Shown here: positions 12,201-23,479 of the stretch, piece by piece
Layout of the letters: every line of letters starts with the position of its first letter
How positions within the stretch are numbered: position 1 is the first letter of the stretch
Assembly (NCBI GenBank): GCA_050084515.1
Contig: CM114274.1
Coordinates: 8,432,001 to 8,496,000 of the forward strand
Source: Blasia pusilla
Lineage: Eukaryota; Marchantiophyta; Marchantiopsida; Blasiales
DNA length: 64,000 nt
Reading direction: 5' to 3'
Program-made: the position numbers and the translations under genes
The notes under the pieces: generated by a model
What the model was told of the DNA's origin: nothing
Database searches by the model: none
Seen by the model: only the letters and a program-made list of their open reading frames with translations

Positions 12201-13150
12201 ATCTCTCGGAGATTCCACTGCGTTTGTACTGTACTATGTGTCTCCCCAAACTTTGAGATGTCAACGGTTATTGAAGTTCCATTGTTAGCATGAATTTATA
12301 TGGATACTAGAAGAGATCCAATCTTGTAGAAACAAACTTTCATGCACCTAAAATTCATTTAAATCTTAATAATTGTGAACCTATCATTAAAAAAAAAGAT
12401 CTTTGTTTTTGAAAAGGCTTCATTTACAGATGGGAAGTACCTATAAAATAACCCTCTTCTCATCCTATTATAATATAGAACTAATACAGTGCCCGTGTAA
12501 TGCACAGATGACAAGTTTTCCTCATTTTAATATATGTTATTATTGAAGAGTGCCTTCTTGATTTGCAAGCACCTCTATGTTTGACATGTGGCAACCGGGC
12601 AACAAGAAAATGTTTCCTACTCTACGGGCAACAAGAATGTGTTTCCCATTCTAAGGGCAACAACAATTTTTTTTTTGTGCAACATGATTAGCCCTAGCCC
12701 GTACATTCCCATGCATGAGATTAGAGGAAACCCTTTTCAAGTGTTAACACTTGTCCTTTTAATGTTCTTCTATTGTTGACATGTGTCCTCTTGAAACTCT
12801 TCTATTGTTAATGGGTGTCATTTAAAATTAAATAAATTAAGGGGAAATTGTGTCACCGGTAAATAACATACTAGTTACTTTAAAATAACATCTCTTAAAA
12901 GTAAAGGGTCTTTAAGAAGAGCCTTAAAAAGAACAAGTGTCAAGTTCTCATAAAGGTTTTGTTCTAATCCATTTTCTTTTAATTACATAAAATAAAAAAG
13001 TGTCCGTGCGAAGCACACAAATTAAAAAAATGTCTAATAATCCATGAAAGGACTAATATTTCTGCACACAAATTTAAATTTTCTTGTCATCCAATTATCA
13101 CGTGTAAAACAGAAAAAAAAATTCTCCAATAATAATATAAATTTTATAAT
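9231..13150. other. AT-rich region without recognisable gene
   Basis: Very AT-rich, with frequent stops on both strands and no protein motif. The stretch near 12480-13030 contains the phrases GTGCCCGTGTAATGCACAGATG and GTGTCCGTGCGAAGCACACAA, repeat-like but unassigned. Confidence 0.5.
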
Positions 13151-13182
13151 TTATTTTCGAATTTTAGTGTATTCGAATACGA

Positions 13183-13230
13183 GTTCTTGTACGAAAAGAC
13201 CGCGGATCCGCGGTCTTTCCGTACAAGAAC
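13183..13230. repeat. 48-bp near-perfect palindrome
   Basis: Two 24-bp arms meet without a spacer at GCGGATCCGC and differ at one position. One arm is also present at about 35855-35880 as a single copy. It sits at the outer edge of the repeat at 13207-13720, next to another short palindrome, GTATTCGAATAC. Confidence 0.9.
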
Positions 13231-13720
13231 GCCAAAGAGTAGACGCGAGAGCTTCGGAAACGGATGGGCTTAACGGAAGAGCTCTACGACGACGGAATTG
13301 GGAGAGTCTGGGCCGATGATTTGCGCGCAGCCGCGAATTCAAAAGTAGATGAGGGCAGAAACGAAATCCCGTGAATCCCTGGATGCCGGTGTATCTACAA
13401 TCGCGGGGTGTGGTGGAAATTTGGCCATGAACGGGGTTTCCGTGGCGTCTTCCTTCTCCCGCGTCGCTCGTGGTGGCAGAGGAGAGCTCAGGAGATGAGC
13501 GAGAAATTTGAAAATTGGAAGGAGAGCTGGTCGGCTGGAGGCGGGCTTTTGGAGTCGCGGAGCTGCAAGGTTTAGGTAGAATTCCTGGGGAGGGATTCAC
13601 TGCAATTGTAGGGCTTCCATTTTTTTTGGATTTGGAGGGGAGTTTGTGTGTATTTCGTGCGAGGGTTTTGCCGCCGTGATTTCGAGAGAGCTTGAATTGC
13701 GACGGAAATTGCGGTGTGGC
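13207..13720 (-). repeat. Inverted copy of the 35.4-35.9 kb sequence
   Basis: On the minus strand this reads like 35400-35880 (+). Conserved translated blocks are IQxFTGFRFCP, ISTT and ANHRP, together with the terminal CGGTCTTTCCGTACAAGAAC. In the frame that opens with ATG in the other copy, this copy meets a stop after seven codons, so if it was a gene it is now broken here. Confidence 0.7.
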
Positions 13721-14219
13721 ACAATCCAAGCTGAGGTTGGAAAGATCCCAGCAATTTCAGCTATCTTCTTACTTACTTACTGGACAGAACAGTGGTGATG
13801 GCACTGAGAGGGTGGCCTGGAAGAAATGAGGAGAGGTTTTGCCAATGTTGTTATGGTAGCTGCGATTGATGAGGTGATGCGTCCAGCTTCTGAGAAATGC
13901 TAATTGCTCGCAGTTTTCCTTCCTGCTTGTATGTGAGAATGCCCCCTCTTTCAATTCGAGATCAGGTTATCTGCAGCTGATCCTGGACAGTGCTGGGCGC
14001 AGTTTTGTGGACATAGGGAGGAGATTCAAGCAGCTTGCTTTGGTGACTACCAACGTTCAAGGAAGTGTGGTAATGTTGCATCTTTGCACCTTTTAATTTC
14101 AGTTTTTCTCCATGAAGAGCTCTTGATTCGTGTATGACTGATCATTTATTAGAGCTCAGTCCCCAAATTTCCGAGCTTGAGGGTGAATGGGAGTGCTGTG
14201 ACACTTAAGAGTTTAGTTT
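13721..14219. other. No gene seen
   Basis: Between the inverted repeat and the first LINE fragment there is no recognisable coding or repeat signal. Confidence 0.4.
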
Positions 14220-14700
14220 GTGGGATTTGTGCCACAATGCCTTTCTTCTGTAGTCGGACTTCAGGAGGTTCAGGCTCCTTAGACCTGCGTTTGCTTTTCT
14301 TTCACTGCCATCGGTTGAGGTTTACACCAAGAGAGATGTACTCCCTTACAACGTAGATAGCTTCAGTTCTTATTCCTTGCTCATGAGTGAACAAATACCG
14401 TCTATGTGAGGTAGTTGGGAGATAAAGATGAGTACTTTAGTTTGTTTAGGTTGATTTCCATTTCTGATGTGTTACAAAAGTGAGAATTCATCCTAGTAGA
14501 ATTGGAACCCTGGACTGCGTTCTACATTTAAACAGTGTCGCTGCCATACATCAGCAATGGTGTTATCTGTTCTACCTGTCTCAGTGAATGATCATTCACT
14601 TCCCAGAGCATTTCCTCAATGTAAACCCACTGCTTTAATTTATCCACAAAGGATTTCTCCTGTTGATCCCTAAGTTGCTCCTTGACAGACTGTACTCATT
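14220..14700 (-). mobile_element. LINE fragment
   Basis: On the minus strand 14230-14480 resembles the RT thumb part of the LINE in the P450 intron (18120-18360). The stretch 14640-14700 translates to a block like the EKAFVDTINKAV stretch near 15300. It is therefore a second, overlapping copy of the same LINE family rather than a continuation of the next fragment. Confidence 0.5.
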
Positions 14701-14712
14701 AAGTAGTGCCTG

Positions 14713-15905
14713 TCATAGCCTTGCGACCCCGTGCCCTGGTCGGACAGTGCTTGAGACTGGGATGGGTGTAGAGGGGAAGAAGTGAGGGAAAGTACCATAT
14801 GAGAGGAGGGAGACAATCTCATATAGTGTCGTGCTGACTAAACAACGTGTTCGCGCAGAGCTTCCAAGTGTCAACCAAGAACTCTTCACCACACCATCTA
14901 CTTTACCTGATAGGGATCCCCAATAGACATTACTTACCAGTGCAGCAGCTTTGGGCAATGAGTCAAGGCTACTGAATGTGTTGAACAATTCTGGTGTGAC
15001 CAGCTTAGCAATATCAGCATATGCTCTTGCTCTGTGTGTTGTGAATTTTGTGCAGAAGACCAAGTTGTGACCAGGGGGTTCGTCCCCATCAGCACACAAG
15101 GCGCAAGAGTTTAGTTGTGTTCCCATCCTGCTTTTCTTATGGTTCAAGGGGATTGCCCCCGTCCTAAACTTGAACTTGAGTCAGGTTCCCAAGCAATGGT
15201 TTCCCCACAAATAGTTCTTCAGTTCTGGCTTTTCCGGATATTCCATCAAGAGAGAGATGTCAGACATTTCATGGCTTCCTCCGTGCTGTTCTGCTGTGAG
15301 TGTTTGCCCACTGCTTTGTTTATGGTATCCACAAATGCTTTCTCATCTTGCTCCCACAGTTCAGGCTCTGCTGGGAGCTTGGTTGCTTGCACAATCTCTT
15401 GAAGAGATTGTGCAAGCACAATCCTGGACCAGATTTTGGTCAAGGAGATCATCTCTTGGAGTTTCTCTCCTGTTTCCTCTAGGCCACCAAAGTCATCAGC
15501 AAACATGAGGGGAACAACAGAGCTGTTGCCCACCCGGATGCCTAGTCCACTTTCCTCCATTTCCTCCAATAGGGAATTCACGAAAATGTTGAAGAGGGTG
15601 GGGGAGAGTGGGCATCCTTGGGCCACTCCTTGCTCGATGTCGAATGTCCCACTCTTCTGGCCGTTCACCAGAACTCTACTCATGGTGTTCTGACAGAATT
15701 CTCTTCCGGGTACACGGAACCTATTGTTAAGTATACGGCAGAGGAGCTTCCCGACTACACTCAGCAATGTAATACCCCTGTACTTTTCAGGATCTTCACG
15801 CTCACCCATCTTGAAGAGGTTCACGATGACTACCATCCGCCACCTTTGTGGAATGACTTCTGCCCGCCAGACCAGGTTGAAGAGACTCACTAGAGAAAGA
15901 GCCAT
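14713..15905 (-). mobile_element. LINE (non-LTR) reverse transcriptase fragment
   Basis: Minus-strand translation gives YRGITLLSVVGKLLCRILNNR, then IEQGVAQGCPLSPTLFNIF and the catalytic FADD at about 15500. These are the standard LINE RT blocks. Further downstream on that strand, CALCADGDEPPGHNLVFC at about 15070 looks like the C-terminal zinc-finger of plant LINE ORF2. Frames are interrupted; the palm between them is partly deleted. Confidence 0.8.
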
Positions 15906-16194
15906 GGCAGTGTCGCATACTCCAATAGCTCATTCACAAGCTCATCACCACCGCCTGCTTTGTGGTTCACAAGTTCTTTGGTCGCTCCTTGACAGAGATA
16001 GAGAAGAAGCTACCTTAAAATTTTTGTGTCAGCTCCTAAGTTGGGTATTTTGATGACAGATGTACTCATTATGTAGTCTTTTGTGTTGGAATGACAGAGT
16101 TAAAGCGCTTGGCATCAAGAGATTGGAAGGCATCGAGCTTCAGAGTTGGCACAAGGCCCACTGACAGGCTGTGTTCAAGGCCTTCATTCACACA

Positions 16195-19100
16195 ATGTCA
16201 TCCCATCAACTCATGGGGAATGGGTCATTCATACAATGGGTATGGACTCCAATTCTCTTGACTGGGACAAATGGTATTCCCAGAGAGATTAGTGGCAAGA
16301 CTGCTTTTTGGGTGATGGCTTCAGTCAGTGTGCTTGTTGGTGTGACTACTATGCTGCTGTGGACATTAAAATCATTGAATTACTGGCTCTACTTAAGACC
16401 CCTCAGGCTTGCAAATGGATCCAAACTGCCTCCTGGCTACTTGGGATTGCCTCTCTTTGGCAACATGAAAGAGTTCCTGCACTGTTTTAAAAATGAGATG
16501 CCAGATCGTTTCGTGGCGAATTGTGTGGACAGGTATGGTAGATCCGCCAATTCAACAGCTCTTGAAGAGATTTTTTTTGTCCAAGTCTGTCTTCTGTTAA
16601 GTCTTCTGTGCAGGAGCTTTTGTGTTTACTTGACGACCTCTTTCCCTTTATGATCAACTAAATGATAGGCAATATTTGCAAACCCAGGTAACTTGTACAA
16701 AACATTGTGATGAAGAATTAATTTGTTTCAATTGCAGACATGGGAACATTGGTTTGTATACCACACACCTGTTTGGGATGCCATCCATCATGGTCACGAG
16801 CCCAGAAGCAATCAAGTTTGTGCTAAAGCGGGATGACGTTTTTGGGACTGGATGGCCATCAATGAACAAGATCATGGGTCGAGCATCAGTGGTATCAGTC
16901 TCCGGTGAAAAGCACAAGCGACTGAGGCGTTACTTGTTTGATGCTATAGCTTCTCCTGTAGGAATGGCGAAGGCTCTCCCTCACATGGAGGAAACCATTA
17001 AAACGAGTTTAAAACAATGGGCAGCAGCTGGAAAAGGAAATATAAGGGATGCCACCAAAATGGTACATATTATTCTCACTTTGTCAGATTTTTAAAAGTT
17101 TATAAGTGGTATAGAATGAATGAATTGATTTACTGTTCACTGGGACCCAGAAAGGACCATGGGACTTTGTTTTGCAAATTGTGCAAAAATTGAGCGGGGA
17201 GGCCTAACAAAGAGGAACTCTTAGGTCCTCTGGTCCAGATACTTCTCTGCAGCCTTCACACACGTGTGGAAGAATTTAACAATCTGAACCTGGTTCATGC
17301 AAGTCATGAAATCAGCAACCTTGAGGGTAAGGCCTTTGAAGAGATGCGAAAACTCTAGTCTGATGTAATCCTGCAATTACAGTTGAACAGAGAAAATTCT
17401 GTTCATGAATTAAAATTTCTTGAGCTACCATATCTACAAAACCTGTCCTCTTTATTGTTTTTTTTGGTGAGAATGTTTCTTTCTCTAACTAATCTGTTGA
17501 GCCACATCTGAAACTGGCAAGTGCGTGACAAATTTTAGTGGACTTTTTGGCAGAGATGTAAGAAACCTGTGCTGTAGATTGCTGGGTATTCATCAAGGTG
17601 TGGTAACACCACATCCTCTCTCCATTTTCCCCCGACAGATTGCACCTCATCTCCCATAGCTTCCGGTGCTTCTCCCAAGTAATAGAGGTATAGTGGTGGT
17701 GCAATATCTTCAGGACGTCTTTGTCAGTGCTTGGTAGCAAAGTATTGATTGATATGCCTCACTTGCTAAGCCATACACTCCACTCATTGTACCAGTTCTT
17801 AGCCCTCATAGCAGCACTGTCCCCGTAAGCTTGGAGGGCTCTTGCATAAAAGTGTTGAGGGTCGTCATCACTTATAGCCCCGAGGCACTGAAGGAATGTG
17901 ATGGTCTTTTGATAGAATGAATCTCCATTGGGACTTCTCCAAATGGAGGATGTAGCAGATCATCAGGGGCATGTCATCCTGACACCCAGGTATCGCCGCA
18001 TGAAGGGTTTTTGGGGGTTATCCAGTCCCTCGGGCCGTTCATTTGCACTTGGACCCCAAACTTCAGAAGCATGGAGAGTGGCTGGAATCACTATGGTTTT
18101 CAAGAGTAGGAGTTTTTGTGGTGTGTGCCACAATTCCTGTCTCTTGCAGTTGGATTCCAGCTGGTGAAGACGTCTCATCCCAGGATTGCCATTCGTTCTC
18201 CAGTTGTTAGGCTTTAGCCTTACTCCCAGGTAGGTGGACTCATCGAGGATTCTAATAGCTTCTGTGCTCACACCTGGTCTATACATGAACGTCTGCAACT
18301 GCTGGGTGGTGGTAGTTGAGAGCGAAAGATGACTTTTCAGTTTTTGCAGATTGACTTCCTTTCATGAGCTACTGCAGAATCCCCTTAGTCCATTCAGACA
18401 AAGTCGTGGACCTTGTGTCGTTCTGGACATCAAAATGATTTCATCCGTATAGAGCAGGAGGGTTATCAAGCAAGTGGCCAGGTGGATCTCCATTCACTTG
18501 AGAGAGCGCCTCCAGTTTGTCAATGTAATGTCCAAATAATGTAAGAGACAGTGTGCAGCCCTGTTTCTCTCCAATGTTGGGTGTCACTGTCTGATTCGCC
18601 CTTTGTGGTGATGTGTAATATTACCTTGGCATACAACATTTTGATTGCAGTGATTGTGCATGGGAATCTCCATTTCTTCTAAGCATTTCCGTAATTGTGC
18701 CGTTAGGACTGTGTCAAATGCTTTCTTAAAGTCAAAAAAGCAATAGAATAGTTTGTTGGTTTTAGAATTAGTTTTAGTGCTCTGTGATGTACTTGGATGC
18801 TCTGACAAAACGATTCTGAAATTTCCATTTGTGCCACTTTCTGAGTTTCTTTTTCCCCTGAATGTAATGGTAGGTGTGTGGAAAAAGAAGCTTTCACTTG
18901 TCCCACCTCTCACTTCCGGATTGTGCATTATCATCTCTGATCTTTGTCTGGGTAGGGGCATGATCATATCTTGGATCTCAGTTCCTGTCATGTACATCCT
19001 AGCATGCTTCGTTGGTGTCTTCCACCTGCCCTATACCAGCCCTGTCCCCTGACCTCCTTATCAGCTCGTTTTGTGTGTAGATCTACTTCATGAACATGGT

Positions 19101-22100
19101 TCCTGTTGTAACTCTCTCAGCCATGGCCCAGAGATGCTTTCAAATGAAGAAATTTCAAGAAAGCATCTACATGTTGCAAGAAAATGAATGAAAAGATTTA
19201 TTGTCCACAGGGACCCCACAAAGCCATGGGACTTAGTTTTGAGAATTAACAACAATTTGAAGGAAGAACTAGCAAAGCACCAGCAAGGGCCTAAGAGGTC
19301 CTTTGAGAGAGTGAAGCAAACAGTAGAGGGATATTGGGAAAACCCCGACTGATACTTTTTTCAGCTCATTTGCACTTCTTTATCTGTAGATCTGAATTTC
19401 CCCTAATTGTTATGGCTGTGCATACACACAGCATCAGATTGTGATCCTCTACAGAAATCTGCAGAGCATATGCAGATGTGTATTCAGGGCATAATGTTGA
19501 ATTAAGAGTAAGACATCTGTAGCTAGGAGTATTGTATAGAGTCAAAATCCAAGTGATAATGTGTGTTGGTGGTAACTATCACAGCCATTCCGTGTTCACA
19601 CTTATCAGTAATAGGGTTATTACCAAGCCTGTTATGCGAGAATTCAAATACCTCCACATGACTACAATGGGTTTCTCGGAGTGGGCTATACTCGATTTCT
19701 GGAAGTGCTTTGTCGTATTATGGACTATGGTCTTTCTTGTGATGTAGTGTGCCCAAGCCAAAGGGGTTTCTGAGGCTCAAGAGGTGGGGACAGTATATTT
19801 AGGCGTTTTTTTCCTGGTTGTTCAGTTTGTATTGCTGAGCTTACATTGTTTCTGGTGTTTTCGAGGTTATAGTGTCCCTGTATGTGGGCCTGAACAGCAG
19901 AGTTCAGATCAGGTCTGGTATAGATCATGGCCCACATAAAAAGATGGAAACCACTCTGGTAGAGTACTGTAGCCGTTGCTTGAAGTTCTTCAGTTAGGAT
20001 GAGGGAATCACTTATGGTGAGCTTGGTTCTTGCCCCCATTGGCGAGCTGACAGGTGTACTATTCCCCACTTTAAACTCCGGAAGTTTTCTCGTTTAAGTA
20101 GATATGCTGGGAGAGTCTTATGTAGCCTTCAGCTCTGCTGCCTACCATCTGAATTCTCAAAAGAGACTTCTCAGATGTGTGTCCAAGCCCAAAGATAAAT
20201 CTTCCAATGAAAATGAATGCTTATAATCAGGACTGTTGTCCTAAGGTAAAATCCAAGAATAGTCGTCCTTTGAAGGTACACCACCACAACCTTTCTATAT
20301 TTGAACTGACTTATCAGTCACTTAGTTATTACTAATCCTGTAAACATCTACACAAGAATTATAATGCAGTCTAGGCCATATTTAAGCATTGAACACTTCT
20401 GGGGTTGTCTGGAAGAGCCTTACATTTACATGTTTCAGTATTGGCGCATGCCATTGATCTGATGCTCATTGTGACAATTTGGAATGCAGCTCACTTTCCA
20501 CGTGATTGTAGAGAACTTCCTGACCTTGAAGCCATCTCCGGAGTTGGATGCAATGGTGAAAGAGTATGAGGGACTCATGCAGGGCATCCGGGCACTCCCC
20601 ATCTACTTACCAGGAATGGCTCACTACAAAGCAGTCACTGTAAGTGCACTCTCAAAGCTCTCCCATCTCTGTTATTATGGGAATATGGGCCCTTGATTGT
20701 TTTGTCAAAATTTGAAATGTTTAAGCACTGGTCTTACTGAGCAGAGTGATGGCGCAAATTTGAAAATTGGAAACACGTTCTTGAAACTATGTTCATAAGT
20801 GCTTGTGCAAAGAACAGGCACTTATGATCGGTGCACTTGAGCATAGTCGTAAGTTAGTCTTATGTTCCAGTTCTTTCCCTGTCGCAGCGCGTTGTGGTGC
20901 GGGGCTGAGGTTGTTGAAGATAATATTATGAGGTGTTCTAAGGTTAGAGAGAGATTTCGAATTCTGGGGTTCGAATGAAGTGGAAGACCGAGAAAAACAA
21001 TATTTATAAAAATCAAGTCACAAAAATAGTACGGTTAAGTCAAGCAAATCGTGTTGGTTACCATCTGTGCACCACTTTGTAGATCTGGTATTTATTGGGG
21101 GGATGAGCTCGAACTGCTGGAATCTTGAATCTCTATAGGACCAATATGTCAAGCACATAGAGTCAGTTCCTGTCCTTGAATCACCCTGCAGATTTGCCTC
21201 CTTTTGGACAACGGATCTCCTGGCCATGAATGATCTAAAACTGCAGGAATCTTAAAGCTACTTCATAGTACCAGTTTGTTAAGCACATAGAGTTAGTTCC
21301 CATCCCTGCATCATTTTACAGAGCTGCCATTTATGGGGCAATGCATCTCACACCCATAAATGATTTGAAACTGCTGGAATCTCAAAGCAAATTGCAAAGT
21401 GTCCTACTGTGCTCACGAAATTCAAATACGCGCTCCAGTGTCATAAGTCATCTGATTTTTTTTGCTGTCTAGGAATTTGAATGCCATTGATTGGATTGTT
21501 TGAATGTAGAGTCGGAAAAGAATAGTTGCACGGTTTGAGCGCATCATCAACAACCGCAGAAAGTCGACGATACACTACGATGATTTTCTTCAACTGCTCA
21601 TGGATGCACGGGACACAAATGGTGTTGCTCTCACAAGTGAGGAGCTAACAGACAATTTGGTCACTTGTCTACTCGCTGGACACGAATCATCAAGCTACAC
21701 AATGATGTGGATCATGATTCTAGTTACCAAGAACCCTGAAGTCCTCACCAAACTCAGGGTCAGTACCCATGTAATGACACCCATGTCTCTGGTTTTGAAT
21801 CATTTGAGCTACCAATGCCATGAGTGGAAGCGGAATCTCAAGGATCAAAGTTGTATCGGATGGGATATACAAAAGCAGTGGGTGTAGAGAGTCAGGAATC
21901 TATCAGATCATTGTAGAATGTAGTGGGTATTCTGATAATCCCACTTGATTTAAGAAGGGCCGTGACAAGAATAGACAAGCTACCAACCACTTGCTTATTC
22001 ATCTTTTGCCTATTTTATAACAATATTGCATTTACAGGAGGAGCATGTGAAGATACGAGAGCAACTTGGTGACAATCCACTCACTCTTGAGATCATTCGT

Positions 22101-23479
22101 GCTATGACCTACAGTTCAAAGGTAAGTCATGACCCTAGAACTTTGGTCAGCTTGCAAGCCCACAATCTGCATCTTTGAACCACAAAACTTAGCACCTTGG
22201 TGGCCTTTGGATAAGAGGACCTACAAATCATAGCGTGTGGTTTAACATTCATCTATTCAGAAAGCTGACAATCATACCTTCATGTGGATATTACAGGTGT
22301 TCAATGAGACTCTGAGGTTGGTCAACATTGCGCCCATGGCTTTTCGAAGTGTTCTTCAAGATGTTGATTACGAGGGTAAGATCTGCAGCATGTCTTGGGT
22401 AGCTGTGTGCACATGAGATTGTATCGGCATCTTGATATTGAGACTACTCTCCATTGTAAGCAGTGATAAAAGAATCTACAGAAGAAAGATAGAAGGATGC
22501 AGCAATCACTCTTTCATTGCCAAACCACTTCTTCATTACAAGGAACTTCAAAAAATTTAATCCTTGATTGGGCGCTGTGTGTGAGCAGGCTATCGATTTC
22601 CAAAAGGCTGGAAAGCTATGCCTTGGCTGAGAGCACCTCACATGGATGGTGCATACTTTGAAGAACCTGAGAAGTTCGATCCCGATCGGTGGAATGTAGG
22701 TGCATTTGGACCACTCTCCAAATATTCAGTAGTCACTCAAGAAATGGAATACATATGTTTTCATTGTTCTGCTGTTGGTGAAGTTATTTTATTGGGTGGT
22801 TCCCCTTTTTTCTTTTCATTCCAACCAGCTGTGGCATTGGATGGTTGTGGACTTTTTGAGTCCCTTCTAAAAAAAAAGGATGAGTTATCTCATCCTTTTT
22901 TTATCCATGGCGTCTTTAGCCTTTTCTTATAGCCTCCTGAAAGATCATAATCTGCTAAATAGTCTTCATTCATCACTTAAGTTAGTTTGAGTTATCGTGA
23001 ACATTGTCTTGCATATTTTCTTTGAGCTTTCTCAATTGCTCCAGGACTTTCAATATGGGACAATCCACTTTTTCTGCATTTGAAGTGGACTCACTCAATC
23101 CGTGACACTGCATCCTGGACTAAACAATTGGAATCTGGCAGACCGTCAATGATACATTGCAAGCGTATAATCCTTTTGGATGTGGGACTCGAACATGTGT
23201 GGGTAACCAGTTTGCCAAACTCGAAGTTTTTGCGTTTCTGCATCATCTAGTGGTGGGCTACAAGTAAGTATGTCGAGCATTTAGTTGAGTTTTTGCTCTC
23301 AAATCTGGAACTCTTTTCACATGGGCAAGTTCTTGTTCCTCTTTGGAGAGATTACTTATGCTTGTGTATGTTGTGCAACTTTCCTCAGGTGGGAGCTCTT
23401 GAATCCGAATGCTAAAGTTATTCACTTACCTCATCCTAAGCCAATTGATGGTGCAACTATGATCTTCTCCACCTTGTGA
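16195..23479 (+). CDS. Cytochrome P450, CYP85 clan, ent-kaurenoic-acid-oxidase-like
   Basis: Nine exons fit canonical GT-AG boundaries and matching phases: 16195-16532, 16738-17062, 20490-20639, 21510-21758, 22038-22121, 22297-22375, 22589-22695, 23142-23263, 23389-23479. The product is 514 residues with no internal stop. An N-terminal membrane anchor is followed by the Pro-rich hinge LPPGYLGLPLFGN. The I-helix has AGHESS (~326), the K-helix ExxR is ETLR (386-389), then FDPDRW, and the haem loop is FGCGTRTCVG with Cys ~463. Motif wording (AGHESS, PKGWK, YLPHP-like HLPHPKPID end) is closest to CYP88/CYP729-type enzymes that oxidise ent-kaurenoic acid in gibberellin synthesis on the ER; substrate is inferred. 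The frame is open upstream to 16171, but that codon is GTG; the first ATG is 16195, another is 16213. The 3.4-kb second intron is full of transposon debris. Confidence 0.88.
17110..19050 (-). mobile_element. Degenerate LINE inside P450 intron 2
   Basis: In antisense to the P450, RT blocks appear in order: FFDFKKAFDTV near 18740, a decayed YADD (LLYTDE) near 18450, then YLGVRL and LLLLKTIVIPATLHASEVWG at 18220-18050. The C-terminal part extends to about 17490. The 3' end near 17110-17240 resembles another LINE 3' end at 19185-19310. Many stops; not active. Confidence 0.75.
19185..19340 (-). mobile_element. Second LINE 3'-end fragment in P450 intron 2
   Basis: The stretch containing GGACCCCACAAAGCCATGGGACTT matches 17130-17240 at moderate identity. 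On the minus strand it ends in CAATAAATCTTTTCATT, which contains a polyadenylation-like AATAAA. It looks like the 3' end of a 5'-truncated copy. Confidence 0.5.
19725..20069 (-). mobile_element. Ty1/copia fragment in P450 intron 2
   Basis: The minus-strand translation includes YQSGFHLFMWAMIYTRPDLN, a degenerate form of the copia block between RT and RNase H (YRSxVGSLMYxxxxTRPDI), preceded by VSSPMG-like sequence. About 115 codons remain. The larger element is not seen. Confidence 0.65.

Noticed and set aside
16171-16194. Earlier P450 start at 16171
   Set aside because: The codon is GTG; the first ATG in frame is 16195 and nothing supports a non-ATG start.
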